Of a stretch of 27,240 bases of DNA, positions 1 to 7,588 are shown one piece after another (position 1 is the stretch's first letter; every line of letters begins with the position of its first letter). The translations under genes and the position numbers were made by a program. Origin of the DNA: CAZOGW01 sp964579415 (GTDB lineage: Bacteria > Actinomycetota > Acidimicrobiia > Spongiisociales > UBA5794); assembly GCA_964579415.1 (NCBI GenBank), contig CAZOGW010000031.1:1-27240 (forward strand), written 5' to 3'. The notes beneath the pieces are model-generated. The model had not been told where the DNA came from, searched no databases, and saw only the letters and a program-made list of their open reading frames with translations.

Positions 1-866
1 ACGAAGCGGGCGAAGTCGGGGACGGTGGCGATCTCGCTACCGATGCCGTGTATGGAGAGCTGGCAGTACTCGAGCCGTTGACCCTCCTCGCCGTAGGGAG
101 TGGGGGCGCGCCTCTCCAACGCCGGCGTCCAGGCCCAACGCAGGCTGGTCACCGCCAGCGGGTCGGTGATCTCTGTCCTGACGAACGCGTCGAACGGCTC
201 GCCGGTGACGTCCTCGATGAGCATCTGCAACACCCCGTAGCCGGCCCCGGAGTGCAGGTAGCCACTGCCTGGCTCCTGCACCAGCTTGGCGTTGCCCAAT
301 GACAGGCGCCCGGTGTCGAACGTCTCGCTCAAGCCCTCGGCGAGGTTCATCCCCTCCAGGGTCTCCACCTGTCCAGGAGGATCGACCCGGCGCGGGCTGA
401 AGTCGGCATAGCCGTGTATGTTCAGGCCCGAGGTGTGGGTGAGGAGCCGGCGCACCGTCACCGCTTCGGCGTTGTAGGTGTCCGACTCGATCTGCCATCG
501 CTTCAGGTAGTCGTTGACCGGTGCGTCCAGGCCGACCATCCCCTCCTCGACGAGGCGCATCGTCGCCCATGCGGTGAGGACCTTGCCGCACCAGCCGAAC
601 TCGAAGACCATGTCGGGGCTCATCGGTGTCCCGTCGGACACGTCGGCCACGCCGTAGGCGCCGGTCCAGGCGACCGCCCCGCCATCGATGCAGGAGACCA
701 CCGAGCCGGAGACTCCGTATAGCTCGAGGAGGGCAGGCATCTCGGCGTCGAGGAGTTCCTCGAACGTCCTGTCCGATTGCGCGGTGGCCCCTGCTGGAGT
801 GGCGAGGATGGCCACCAGAGCCGGAACCACCAACACGTGAGTTCGCAGCCATCGTCGGGTTTTCAC
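1..866 (-). CDS. Secreted beta-lactamase/serine-hydrolase-fold protein lacking the catalytic serine (partial)
   Basis: Reading from a GTG at 866, this protein has a basic N-terminus and a hydrophobic segment (about residues 11-22), then an Ala-rich stretch ending near ATAQS, so a Sec signal peptide is likely. The body matches the class C beta-lactamase/D-Ala-D-Ala carboxypeptidase fold: a region like the SxxK motif reads FEFGWCGKVLTA (residues 88-99), LLTHTSGL follows at 141-148, and PGSGYLHSGAGYGVLQ begins at 199. In active family members the first region is GSxSK and the second holds Y-S/A-N. Here the nucleophile position is Trp92 (Lys95 is kept) and Y-S-N is replaced by His205-Ser-Gly, so it may be a non-hydrolytic binding protein. 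The C-terminus, including the third (HxG/KTG) motif, lies beyond the window edge. The SD is weak; GTG was chosen because the signal peptide starts there. The fold is well supported; the function is unknown. Confidence 0.8.
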   Translation of the reverse strand, partial: MKTRRWLRTHVLVVPALVAILATPAGATAQSDRTFEELLDAEMPALLELYGVSGSVVSCIDGGAVAWTGAYGVADVSDGTPMSPDMVFEFGWCGKVLTAWATMRLVEEGMVGLDAPVNDYLKRWQIESDTYNAEAVTVRRLLTHTSGLNIHGYADFSPRRVDPPGQVETLEGMNLAEGLSETFDTGRLSLGNAKLVQEPGSGYLHSGAGYGVLQMLIEDVTGEPFDAFVRTEITDPLAVTSLRWAWTPALERRAPTPYGEEGQRLEYCQLSIHGIGSEIATVPDFARF

Positions 867-1056
867 GGCGGATCGCGTTTCTCGTCTCCCGATTCGGGGG
901 CCGCGAGCGGCCCCGTCGACCACTCCGATGCCATCGTCACTCCGACAGCCGAAGCGTGGAAGGGTCTTGCGTCCCATCGTCAGCGGCTCTGGTCGCGACC
1001 GGCGCGCCGCCCGTCCTCGTGCTTTGGCTACGAGGGCGGGTCGTGTCCGAGAACCA

Positions 1057-1074
1057 CTGACACGTGCGTGTCAG
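1057..1074. repeat. 18-bp perfect palindrome at the vapC stop codon
   Basis: CTGACACGTGCGTGTCAG has two 8-bp arms around TG, and the vapC stop codon lies in the right arm. As RNA it would form a 7-bp stem with a 4-nt loop. No T-tract follows on either strand, so it could be a weak terminator or a protein-binding palindrome. Confidence 0.45.
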
Positions 1075-1487
1075 GAGTCGATCGGTCGGATCGTGAAGGC
1101 ATCGCCGCCCGTAAGCGGCCGGACCATACGGAAGTGCCTCTGGTCGAGTGTGGCGATCTCGGTGGTCCCGAGTCGGGCGGCCAACGCCACCAGTGACGCA
1201 TCCGCCAGGCCGATGCCGAGATCGGCGTAGCGCTCGGCAATGTCCACGGACTCGCCGGCTGCAGTGCGCCACCATTCCACCCGATAGGCACCCGCCGCCA
1301 GGTCTCGCCACCAGGCTGCCCTCGCCGCAGCCCCGGCGCGGGCGCCGGCGAGGTGGTCGATCTCGGCCAGGATGAGCGGGGTAGTCACGAACACCGGCAG
1401 CGACTCCTCGTACCAGGCAGCGACCATCCGGTGGGACTCGTCGGCCGCATCGAGCAGCGCGTACACCACCGACGTGTCGACGATCAC
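1071..1487 (-). CDS. vapC: VapC-family PIN-domain ribonuclease toxin
   Basis: This 138-residue protein is a complete PIN domain of usual length for VapC toxins. The four acidic metal-binding positions are visible: Asp4 in MIVDTS, Glu42 in LILAEIDHL, Asp96 in GLADASLVAL and Asp115 in TLDQRHF. VapC toxins are Mg2+-dependent endoribonucleases that cut tRNA or rRNA and are held inactive by a partner antitoxin. The start codon overlaps the end of the upstream ribbon-helix-helix antitoxin gene by 4 nt (ATGA), typical of translational coupling in type II toxin-antitoxin pairs. The RNA target cannot be read from sequence. Confidence 0.9.
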   Translation of the reverse strand: MIVDTSVVYALLDAADESHRMVAAWYEESLPVFVTTPLILAEIDHLAGARAGAAARAAWWRDLAAGAYRVEWWRTAAGESVDIAERYADLGIGLADASLVALAARLGTTEIATLDQRHFRMVRPLTGGDAFTIRPIDS

Positions 1488-1711
1488 GACTTCCCGAACC
1501 CGGTCTGCTCCAGATGGCGATCGACATTCGCGGCGACATCACCGGGACCGCGACCCACCCCGATCGCCGTCACCCGGGGACGAGGGGCATGCTCCACCGC
1601 CCGGCGTAGCGCCTCACGGATGACCTCGGCCTTGGAGGTGCCCCGGCTGCCGGCGAGCCGGTCCAACGCCGCGTCCAACTCCGGGTCGAGGTAGATGCTG
1701 GTCTTCTTCAT
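1484..1711 (-). CDS. vapB: Ribbon-helix-helix antitoxin of the VapB/CopG type
   Basis: The 75-residue product begins MKKTSIYLDPELDAALDRLA and continues GTSKAEVIREALRRAV, the beta-strand, helix, turn, helix pattern of a ribbon-helix-helix DNA-binding domain (about residues 2-40). The Pro/Arg-rich C-terminal half would wrap around and neutralise the VapC toxin encoded directly downstream with a 4-nt overlap. Antitoxins of this type usually repress their own operon as a complex with toxin. A CCCTATAGGG palindrome directly upstream of the ATG is a suitable operator. There is no SD: a TACCCT hexamer ends 7 nt before the ATG, which suggests a leaderless transcript. Confidence 0.85.
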   Translation of the reverse strand: MKKTSIYLDPELDAALDRLAGSRGTSKAEVIREALRRAVEHAPRPRVTAIGVGRGPGDVAANVDRHLEQTGFGKS

Positions 1712-1712
1712 G

Positions 1713-1726
1713 CCCTATAGGGTACC
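1713..1726 (-). promoter_or_regulatory. vapBC promoter -10 and putative autoregulatory palindrome
   Basis: On the minus strand, TACCCT (1719-1724) ends 7 nt before the vapB ATG, where a -10 element for a leaderless mRNA would lie. It overlaps the palindrome CCCTATAGGG (1713-1722), followed by GGTACC (1721-1726). Binding of the VapBC complex here would block transcription. The operator role is inferred from position only. Confidence 0.5.
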
Positions 1727-1788
1727 ACCCACACCGGCCGCCTGTCAGGAGGGCGAGCCGGTGCGGCACGCTAGGGTCCCATGCCGCA

Positions 1789-2913
1789 GTGAGTCTCCTC
1801 GCGTCATTCGTCGGAGGTTGGGGTCACGCCGAGCCCTTGATCCCCGTCGCTCGTCTGGCCGCCCGCCATAGCCATGAGGTCACGTTCGCCGGGCAGGCTG
1901 CGGTGTTGCCCCGCCTCGCCTCGCTCGGGTTCGAAACTCACGCTATCGGACCGGACACGCTGTCCTCGCGTCGCCGGCCGCTCCGGGCCGTCGACCGCGA
2001 CGCCGAACGGGCGGTGATGCGCGAACACTTCGTCACTCGCTTCGGCAGCCTGCGCCTGGAGACACTCACCGCACTGCTCGCCACCGAGCAACCGAGCCTC
2101 GTCGTCTGCGACGAGGTCGACGTCGGCGCCGTGTTGGCGTCCGAGCACGCCGGCATCCCATGCGTGACGGTCAATGTGATCGCGGCGGGACAGTTGATGA
2201 GTCCGACCGTCGTCGGGGACGCCTGGAACGGCCTCCGAGAGCTGAGCGATCTCGCCCCTGATCCCGGCTGCGATCGACTCGCCGGGACGTTGATGGTCGC
2301 TCCGGTCCCTCGCTCGTTCCGGGATCCCACCATCGCCGTCCCCGACCAGATGCACTTCGTTCGTCCCGAGATCGTCGCTCGAGTGATCGACCCACCCTCC
2401 TCGGCGCGTCCCTTCGTGTATGTCACCTTGGGCACGGTGTTCAACGTCGAGTCCGGCGACCTGTTCGATACGCTGGTGAAGTCGATGGCTGCGCTTGATG
2501 CCGACGTGCTGGTGACCACCGGCCCACACGTCGAGCCCGAGGAACTCGTCGACCTGGCCGACAACGTGAAGGTGAAACGGTACGTGCCCCTCGAAGCAGT
2601 GCTCGGCCGATCGGCGGCGGTCGTCTGCCACGGAGGCTCCGGAACATTGGTCGCCGCTGCATCGCTCGGCGTTCCGGTCGTGGTGCTCCCGATGGGCGCC
2701 GACCAGATCGACAACGCCGACCGTGTCGGCGACCTCGGGATCGGCATCGTGCTCGACCCACTCACCGCGACACCCTCATCGATAACCCGCGCCGTCCAGG
2801 AGGTCCTCGACGACGGCAGCTACCGAGCGGCTGCCGCCGGCCTCGCAGCAGAAGCCCGCCGACAGCAACCGCTCGAGCAGGTGGACCAACTGCTCACCCT
2901 GCTCACAGGCTGA
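1789..2913 (+). CDS. GT1-family (MGT/EryCIII-like) glycosyltransferase
   Basis: This 374-residue protein has the two Rossmann-like halves of a GT-B glycosyltransferase. The N-terminal half starts with SLLASFVGGWGHAEPLIPVA, where GGWGH (residues 9-13, His13 as likely base) stands for the usual GSxGH. The C-terminal half contains VVCHGGSGTLVAAASLGVP (His281-Gly-Gly-Ser), then LPMGADQIDNADRV, the nucleotide-sugar binding signature of macrolide and UDP-glucuronosyl transferases. It should move a sugar from an NDP donor to a small hydrophobic acceptor such as a polyketide, flavonoid or sterol; the acceptor is unknown. The start is GTG because no other in-frame start lies between it and the upstream stop. 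TAGGGT (1772-1777) could be a -10 element giving a very short leader. No biosynthetic cluster is present nearby. Confidence 0.88.
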   Translation: MSLLASFVGGWGHAEPLIPVARLAARHSHEVTFAGQAAVLPRLASLGFETHAIGPDTLSSRRRPLRAVDRDAERAVMREHFVTRFGSLRLETLTALLATEQPSLVVCDEVDVGAVLASEHAGIPCVTVNVIAAGQLMSPTVVGDAWNGLRELSDLAPDPGCDRLAGTLMVAPVPRSFRDPTIAVPDQMHFVRPEIVARVIDPPSSARPFVYVTLGTVFNVESGDLFDTLVKSMAALDADVLVTTGPHVEPEELVDLADNVKVKRYVPLEAVLGRSAAVVCHGGSGTLVAAASLGVPVVVLPMGADQIDNADRVGDLGIGIVLDPLTATPSSITRAVQEVLDDGSYRAAAAGLAAEARRQQPLEQVDQLLTLLTG

Positions 2914-3023
2914 TGTACGCCGGTGGCGGGTCCCAGGCCTCGGCCGCCGATGAGTATCCCCGGTCACTACCGTCAGTCCCTGGAACGATTGCGGACCGCG
3001 ATCATCGATCGAGGAGAGCGCCG

Positions 3024-3659
3024 ATGCCGCTCACACGTATCCACAACCTGTCCATCTCGCTCGACGGCTTCGCCACCGGCGAGCCGCAGTCCGCCGATGC
3101 ACCATTCGGTCATGCCGGCATGCGTCTCCACGAGTGGATCTCCGCCACCCGGCTGTGGGACAGCAACGGATCCACCGGAGTCGACTACGCCATCGCCGAG
3201 CGTCACAACTACGGCATCGGCGCCGAGATCATGGGTGCCAACAAGTTCGGCCCGCCCGGCTGGCAGGACGATCCGGACTGGAAGGGTTGGTGGGGCCCGA
3301 ACCCGCCGTTCCACACCCCGACCTTCGTGCTCACCCACCGGCCTCGAGCTTCGATCGAGATGGAGGGCGGCACCACGTTCCACTTCCTCGCCGCCGACCC
3401 GGCCGAGGCGCTCGCGATCGCCCGCGAAGCAGCCGATGGTCAGGACGTCCGGATCGGTGGCGGCCCCACCGTCGCACGCGATTTCGTCGCCGCCGGGCTC
3501 GTCGACCACATGCACCTCGCACAGGTCCCGATCGTGCTCGGGCGCGGCGTCCGCATCTGGGACGGTCTGGAGGCCCTCGAGGAAAGCTACGACGTCGAGG
3601 CGGTCTCGACACCCAGCGGCGTCACCCATCTCACGTTCACCAGAAGGGACGGCCCGTGA
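3024..3659 (+). CDS. RibD C-terminal/dihydrofolate-reductase-fold reductase
   Basis: This 211-residue protein begins MPLTRIHNLSISLDGFATG, the typical first strand and SLDG(F/Y) motif of the RibD_C/DHFR-like family. It ends with VRIGGGPTVARDFVAAGLVDHMHLAQVPIVLG..., the family's glycine-rich NADPH-binding turn (about residues 150-156) followed by the D-x-x-H-x-x-x-x-P strand. Such proteins use NADPH, but most actinobacterial members have no assigned substrate. The frame is open 37 codons further upstream; the ATG at 3024 was chosen because GAGGAG lies 7 nt before it and homology begins there. It sits 110 nt after the glycosyltransferase gene and 85 nt before the DUF1801 gene. Confidence 0.88.
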   Translation: MPLTRIHNLSISLDGFATGEPQSADAPFGHAGMRLHEWISATRLWDSNGSTGVDYAIAERHNYGIGAEIMGANKFGPPGWQDDPDWKGWWGPNPPFHTPTFVLTHRPRASIEMEGGTTFHFLAADPAEALAIAREAADGQDVRIGGGPTVARDFVAAGLVDHMHLAQVPIVLGRGVRIWDGLEALEESYDVEAVSTPSGVTHLTFTRRDGP

Positions 3660-3744
3660 GCACCGGCCGGCCACCTGGCTACCGCACCAAGCGGGGCGCT
3701 ACCGGTAGGGTGCCGTTCAGGACGGCGACACGCTCGGAGGACCA

Positions 3745-4194
3745 ATGATGAGCACCACCGACGAACCGGGCCCCGACGGCTTCTCCGAGGCGGAGCGGGC
3801 CGCCATCAAGGAGCGTGCCCGGGAGCTGAAGGCACAGGGCCGCGGCGGCCAGAAGAAGGCCGACAACGAGCGGGCGGTGCTCGACGCCATCGCCGAGATG
3901 CCGGGCGCCGACCGTGCACTCGCCGAACGCATCCATGCCCTCGTCACCACCAACGCTCCCGAACTCCTGCCCAAGACCTGGTACGGCATGCCCGCCTACG
4001 CCGACTCGAACGGCAAGGTCGTCTGCTTCTTCCAGGGCGCCTCCAAGTTCGATGCCCGCTACGCCACCCTGGGCTTCAACGATGCAGCGGCACTCGATGA
4101 CGGCGCCATGTGGCCGGTCACGTTCGCCATCGTCGAGTGGAACCCGGCAGTAGAGAAGAAAGTGGTGGCGCTGATCAAGGCCGCGGTCGGCTGA
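3745..4194 (+). CDS. DUF1801 (YdhG-like) small protein
   Basis: This 149-residue protein has a charged N-terminal helix (EAERAAIKERARELKAQGRGGQKK within residues 13-40), then the DUF1801 core: LPKTWYGMPAYADSNGKVVCFFQ followed by YATLGFNDAAALDDG and MWPVTFAIVEWNPAVEKKVVALIKAA. The family is small, cytosolic and without an established biochemical role; some members resemble iron-chaperone frataxin-like folds. Two ATG codons are adjacent (3745 and 3748). The SD GGAGG at 3736-3740 is only 4 nt from the first and 7 nt from the second, so the second may be used more. A TAGGGT hexamer at 3706-3711 may be its own promoter. Confidence 0.85.
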   Translation: MMSTTDEPGPDGFSEAERAAIKERARELKAQGRGGQKKADNERAVLDAIAEMPGADRALAERIHALVTTNAPELLPKTWYGMPAYADSNGKVVCFFQGASKFDARYATLGFNDAAALDDGAMWPVTFAIVEWNPAVEKKVVALIKAAVG

Positions 4195-4216
4195 ACGTCA
4201 CCGTGTCCAGCCGACC
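4185..4216 (+). terminator. Hairpin over the DUF1801 stop codon
   Basis: GGTCGGCTG (4185-4193) pairs perfectly with CAGCCGACC (4208-4216) around a 14-nt loop. The stem includes most of the stop codon. There is no U-tract, which is common for GC-rich actinobacterial terminators. Confidence 0.45.
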
Positions 4217-4649
4217 TGCCGGCGAGCACTACAGCGGAACGCCCCAGGTCACCCGCCCGATGGCGGCGGACTCGCCCATCGATGGTATGTCGAGGAACTC
4301 GACCGCCTGAGACCCGAGTTGCACCGCCGTAGCCACCTCCGGATACGCGGCGGGCGTGCGCCGGCTCCGGGAGAGTCCCCGGGTCCTCCGTAAGCCGGAG
4401 GCCCGCCCGGCGGCCATGGTGACGGTTGGCGGTGTCGGAGTGCTGTTGGTGATGAGGGCTTCCATGTGCTCCTGCCTCGAGAGGGACCGCGGCACCATCG
4501 CGCCGGGAACCCGGCGTCGCCCCCGTGTACCTCCCCAGTCGGCACCCGGGCACGACCTCCCGGAGCGACCGACCCGCTCGCTGCTGCCGTCACGCCGGAC
4601 ACCTCCCGGTATGGTGCATCAACGCGTCGCGAAGCTGCGAGGGATTCGA
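4217..4649. other. 433-bp spacer between the DUF1801 gene and the LAL regulator gene
   Basis: No known protein or RNA is recognisable here. The reading frame of the downstream regulator stays open upstream to 4356, but the extra residues are Arg/Pro-rich and unlike any domain. The best coding candidate is a 78-codon minus-strand ORF with an AGGAG site, listed separately. The spacer probably also holds the regulator promoter, though no clear -35/-10 pair is visible. Confidence 0.4.
4229..4465 (-). CDS. Possible small protein divergent to the LAL regulator gene
   Basis: A 78-codon frame starts at an ATG with AGGAG 3 nt upstream and ends with TAG. About 85% of its third codon positions are G or C, as in the real genes around it. 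The N-terminal part is Thr/Pro and Arg-rich; the C-terminal part (AVEFLDIPSMGESAAIGRV, then TWGVPL) looks protein-like. No family is recognised. It is divergent from the large LuxR-type regulator, a position often taken by a target or partner. In GC-rich DNA, open frames of this size also arise by chance, so it remains only a candidate. Confidence 0.3.
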   Translation of the reverse strand: MEALITNSTPTPPTVTMAAGRASGLRRTRGLSRSRRTPAAYPEVATAVQLGSQAVEFLDIPSMGESAAIGRVTWGVPL

Positions 4650-7418
4650 GTGACCGGTCGTCTTGAGACCCATCTACGCGGGCGGGCACGTGAATGCGCC
4701 GCGCTGGCACGACTCGTCGAGGACGTGCGCTCCGGTCGGAGCCAGGCGTTGGTGCTGCGCGGCGAGGCGGGCATCGGCAAGAGCGCGCTGCTGGCGCACC
4801 TTGCCGGCTCGGCGACCGGCTGCCGTGTCTCGCGTGTCTCGGGGGTCGAGTCCGAGGTGGAACTCGCCTTCGCCGGCCTGCACCAGTTGTGCGCTCCCGT
4901 GCTGGACCACATGCCCCGCCTACCCGCCGTCCAGCGGGAGGCGATCACCACTGCCCTCGGATTGCGCCAGGGGCAGGCTCCTGACCGGTTCCTCGTCGGT
5001 TTGGCCGTCCTCGGGCTGCTGTCGGATGCGTCCCAGGGTCGACCCGTCGTCTGGATCGTCGACGATGCCCAATGGCTCGACAGCGTCTCCGCCCAGGTGC
5101 TCGGGTTCGTCGCACGCCGCCTGCTGGCCGAGCCGGTGGGCCTCGTGTTCGCCATCAGGGACCCGGGCAACCACCCGGTCCTCGACGGTCTACCGCAGCT
5201 CGTGGTGGAGGGCCTCCGCGACGCCGACGCACGCGCCTTCCTCAACGCGATCATTCCCGGTCAGCTCGACGAGGGAATCCGCGAGCGGATCGTCGCCGAG
5301 GCTCGTGGCAACCCGCTGGCGCTGCGGGAACTCCCCCGCGGCCTGCCCGACGACGAACTGGCCGGCGCCTTCCTAAAGGCCGACACGCGGCCGGTCGAGC
5401 ACCGCATCGAGGACAGCATCCTGCGCCGGCTGCGGGCGCTCCCCCACGGCACGCAGAGATTCCTGGTGACGGTCGCCGCCGAGCCCGTCGGTGACAGCGA
5501 CCTGCTGTGGCGCGCCGCCGAGCGGCTCGGTGTCACCGGCGACGACGCCGTCCCCGCCGAGATGGCCGGGCTGATCGAGTTGGGTCCGCAGCTTCGCTTC
5601 CTCCATCCGCTGATGCGGGCGGCCTCCTACCGGGCCGCCTCCCCTTCCGATCGCCGGGAGGCGCACCGGGCGCTGGCAGCGGAGACGGATCCCGACCTCG
5701 ACCCTGACCGTCGCGCCTGGCACCGGGCCCAGGCCGCAGTAGGCCCGGACGAGGCCGTCGCCTCCGAGCTGGAGCGGTCGGCGGGACGGGCGCGCCGCCG
5801 GGGTGGCGTCGCGGCTGCGGCGGCGTTCCTGGCAAGGGCGACCGAGATGACACCGGATCGCACCCGGCGCGGGTCCCGTGCCCTGGCGGCGGCGCAGGCG
5901 AAGTTCGATGCGGCCTCCCTCGATGCGGCATCCGAGCTCGTCACCGTCGCCGAACGGTGCCCGCTCGACCCGCTGCAGCGCGCCCACCTGACCCGGTTGC
6001 GGGGACAGGTGGCGTTCGCCCTCAGGCGCGGGTCAGGCGCCACCGCCTTGTTGCTCGAAGCGGCACGACAGCTCGACGCACTGCACGACGACTCGGCGGG
6101 GGAGGCGTACCTGGAGGCGATGGGAGCCGCCGTGTTCGCCGGTCGCGAAGACGACTCCTCGAACGTGGTGGAGGTGGCCGCCGCCATCCGGACTGCACCG
6201 CAGCAGCCACCGGGAGCGGGCGACCTGCTCCTCGATGCCGTGGCGGGCCTCTTCACCGACGGCTTTGTGGAGAGCGTCCCGGCGTTGCGCCGGGCTATTG
6301 ATGCGTTCAGGGCGGAGGCTGACCGCAGCGACGACGTCACCAGGGGTCTGTGGTTGTCGTTCCCGCTCACCCTGGAGACGGCCGTCCACGACCTGTGGGA
6401 CTACGGAGCCTGGCGCCACCTCTCCGACCGGGCGGTGCAGCTCGCACGCGACGTCGGTGCCCTCTCCACCCTTCCCGTCGCCCTCGCCTACCAGGCCGGC
6501 GCCTACCTCTTCGGCGGCGACTTCGCCGCCGCTCTGACCATGGTGGACGAGGCGGAGGCGATCACGGCAGCCACCGGCAACGCTCCGGTCTGGTACGCCG
6601 CGCTGGTGCTCTCGGCCTGGCGTGGCAGCGAGTCCGGGACGTCGAGGATCCTCGACGCGGTCACGAAGGATGCCGCCGAGCGGGGTGAGGGAAGGGTGAT
6701 CGCCGTCTCCGGATACGTGTCGGCGGTGCTCCACAACGGGCACGGCCGCTACGAAACCGCCCTGCGGGGCGCGGTGAGCGCCTGTCAGAGCGGCGAGCTC
6801 GGCTACCTGGGCTGGTCTCTCGCCGAGCTCGTCGAGGCGGCATCCCGGGCGGGATCGCAGGCCGCGGCCATGGCCGCGCTGGAGCGGCTCGAGGAACGAA
6901 CCGTGCCCGGTGGCAGCGAGTGGGCACTCGGCGTGCTGGCCTGCTCACGGGCGCTGGTGAGCAAAGGGGATACCGCCGAGTCGTCGTACGTCGAGGCGAT
7001 CGAGCGCCTGGAGCTCAGCGGCGTGAGGGTGCACCTCGCCCGCGCTCACCTGGTGTACGGAGAATGGCTCCGCCGCGAGAACCGGCGCGTCGATGCCCGC
7101 GACCAGCTCAAGGTTGCCTACGCGATGCTCACCGACATAGGCGCCGCAGGGTTCGCCGAGCGTGCCCGCCGCGAGCTCGCCGCCACCGGGGAGAAGGTTC
7201 GCAAGCGCACCACGGAGTCCCGCTACATGTTGACTGCGCAGGAGCGCCAGGTGGCACAACTCGCCGCCGCGGGCGCGACCAACCCGGAGATCGGTAGCCA
7301 GCTCTTCATCAGCCCCAGGACCGTCGAGTATCACCTGCACAAGGTCTTCGCCAAGCTCGACATCAGTTCCCGCCGCGAGCTGCGCGCAGCGCTGGCGACA
7401 CCGGAGTCGCCGGCGTAG
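4650..7418 (+). CDS. LAL-family LuxR regulator with N-terminal AAA ATPase
   Basis: This 922-residue protein is a large ATP-binding LuxR-type (MalT-like) transcription activator. It begins with the family's GR..E...L region, then Walker A GEAGIGKS (residues 38-45) and Walker B VVWIVDDAQWLD (about 133-142). A long helical, TPR-like middle region follows (about 400-850). The C-terminal LuxR helix-turn-helix runs from LTAQERQVAQLAAAGATNPE through SPRTVEYHLHKVFAKLDISS (about 861-915). ATP and an inducer are expected to switch DNA binding. The start is GTG at 4650: GAGGG lies 6 nt upstream and GR..E sits 10 residues in. An in-frame ATG at 4611 lacks an SD. The hydrolase/SDR genes downstream are likely targets; the inducer is unknown. 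Confidence 0.9.
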   Translation: MTGRLETHLRGRARECAALARLVEDVRSGRSQALVLRGEAGIGKSALLAHLAGSATGCRVSRVSGVESEVELAFAGLHQLCAPVLDHMPRLPAVQREAITTALGLRQGQAPDRFLVGLAVLGLLSDASQGRPVVWIVDDAQWLDSVSAQVLGFVARRLLAEPVGLVFAIRDPGNHPVLDGLPQLVVEGLRDADARAFLNAIIPGQLDEGIRERIVAEARGNPLALRELPRGLPDDELAGAFLKADTRPVEHRIEDSILRRLRALPHGTQRFLVTVAAEPVGDSDLLWRAAERLGVTGDDAVPAEMAGLIELGPQLRFLHPLMRAASYRAASPSDRREAHRALAAETDPDLDPDRRAWHRAQAAVGPDEAVASELERSAGRARRRGGVAAAAAFLARATEMTPDRTRRGSRALAAAQAKFDAASLDAASELVTVAERCPLDPLQRAHLTRLRGQVAFALRRGSGATALLLEAARQLDALHDDSAGEAYLEAMGAAVFAGREDDSSNVVEVAAAIRTAPQQPPGAGDLLLDAVAGLFTDGFVESVPALRRAIDAFRAEADRSDDVTRGLWLSFPLTLETAVHDLWDYGAWRHLSDRAVQLARDVGALSTLPVALAYQAGAYLFGGDFAAALTMVDEAEAITAATGNAPVWYAALVLSAWRGSESGTSRILDAVTKDAAERGEGRVIAVSGYVSAVLHNGHGRYETALRGAVSACQSGELGYLGWSLAELVEAASRAGSQAAAMAALERLEERTVPGGSEWALGVLACSRALVSKGDTAESSYVEAIERLELSGVRVHLARAHLVYGEWLRRENRRVDARDQLKVAYAMLTDIGAAGFAERARRELAATGEKVRKRTTESRYMLTAQERQVAQLAAAGATNPEIGSQLFISPRTVEYHLHKVFAKLDISSRRELRAALATPESPA

Positions 7419-7444
7419 GGGACCGCACGGCGACAGGGTCGGGA

Positions 7445-7504
7445 GTCCCCGGCAGATCCCCAGGCGCCGGCCGGCCCACCCGCACCCGTCGCTGCCCCGG
7501 GGAC
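7445..7504 (+). terminator. Imperfect long hairpin after the LAL regulator gene
   Basis: GTCCCCGG (7445-7452) pairs with CCGGGGAC (7497-7504), continued by CAG/CTG after a 2-nt bulge. The loop is GC-rich and contains GCCGGCCGGC. It lies 27 nt after the stop codon and may separate the regulator from the hydrolase gene; the large loop lowers confidence. Confidence 0.3.
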
Positions 7505-7588
7505 CGACTGGGGTGTTCCACAGAGGCGAGGGTGCCCGGTCCGCCTCACCGTGGCAGCACACCAACCGCTCACGAAAGGAGCAGACGC

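Noticed and set aside
37..852. 271-codon minus-strand frame starting MAANSRV
   Set aside because: It is a different frame from the beta-lactamase-fold protein and has an Arg/Gly-rich translation; the GTG at 866 opens the frame with signal peptide and HTSG.
4356..4649. 98-codon N-terminal extension of the LAL regulator
   Set aside because: Arg/Pro-rich residues without domain; GTG at 4650 has an SD and fits the family N-terminus.
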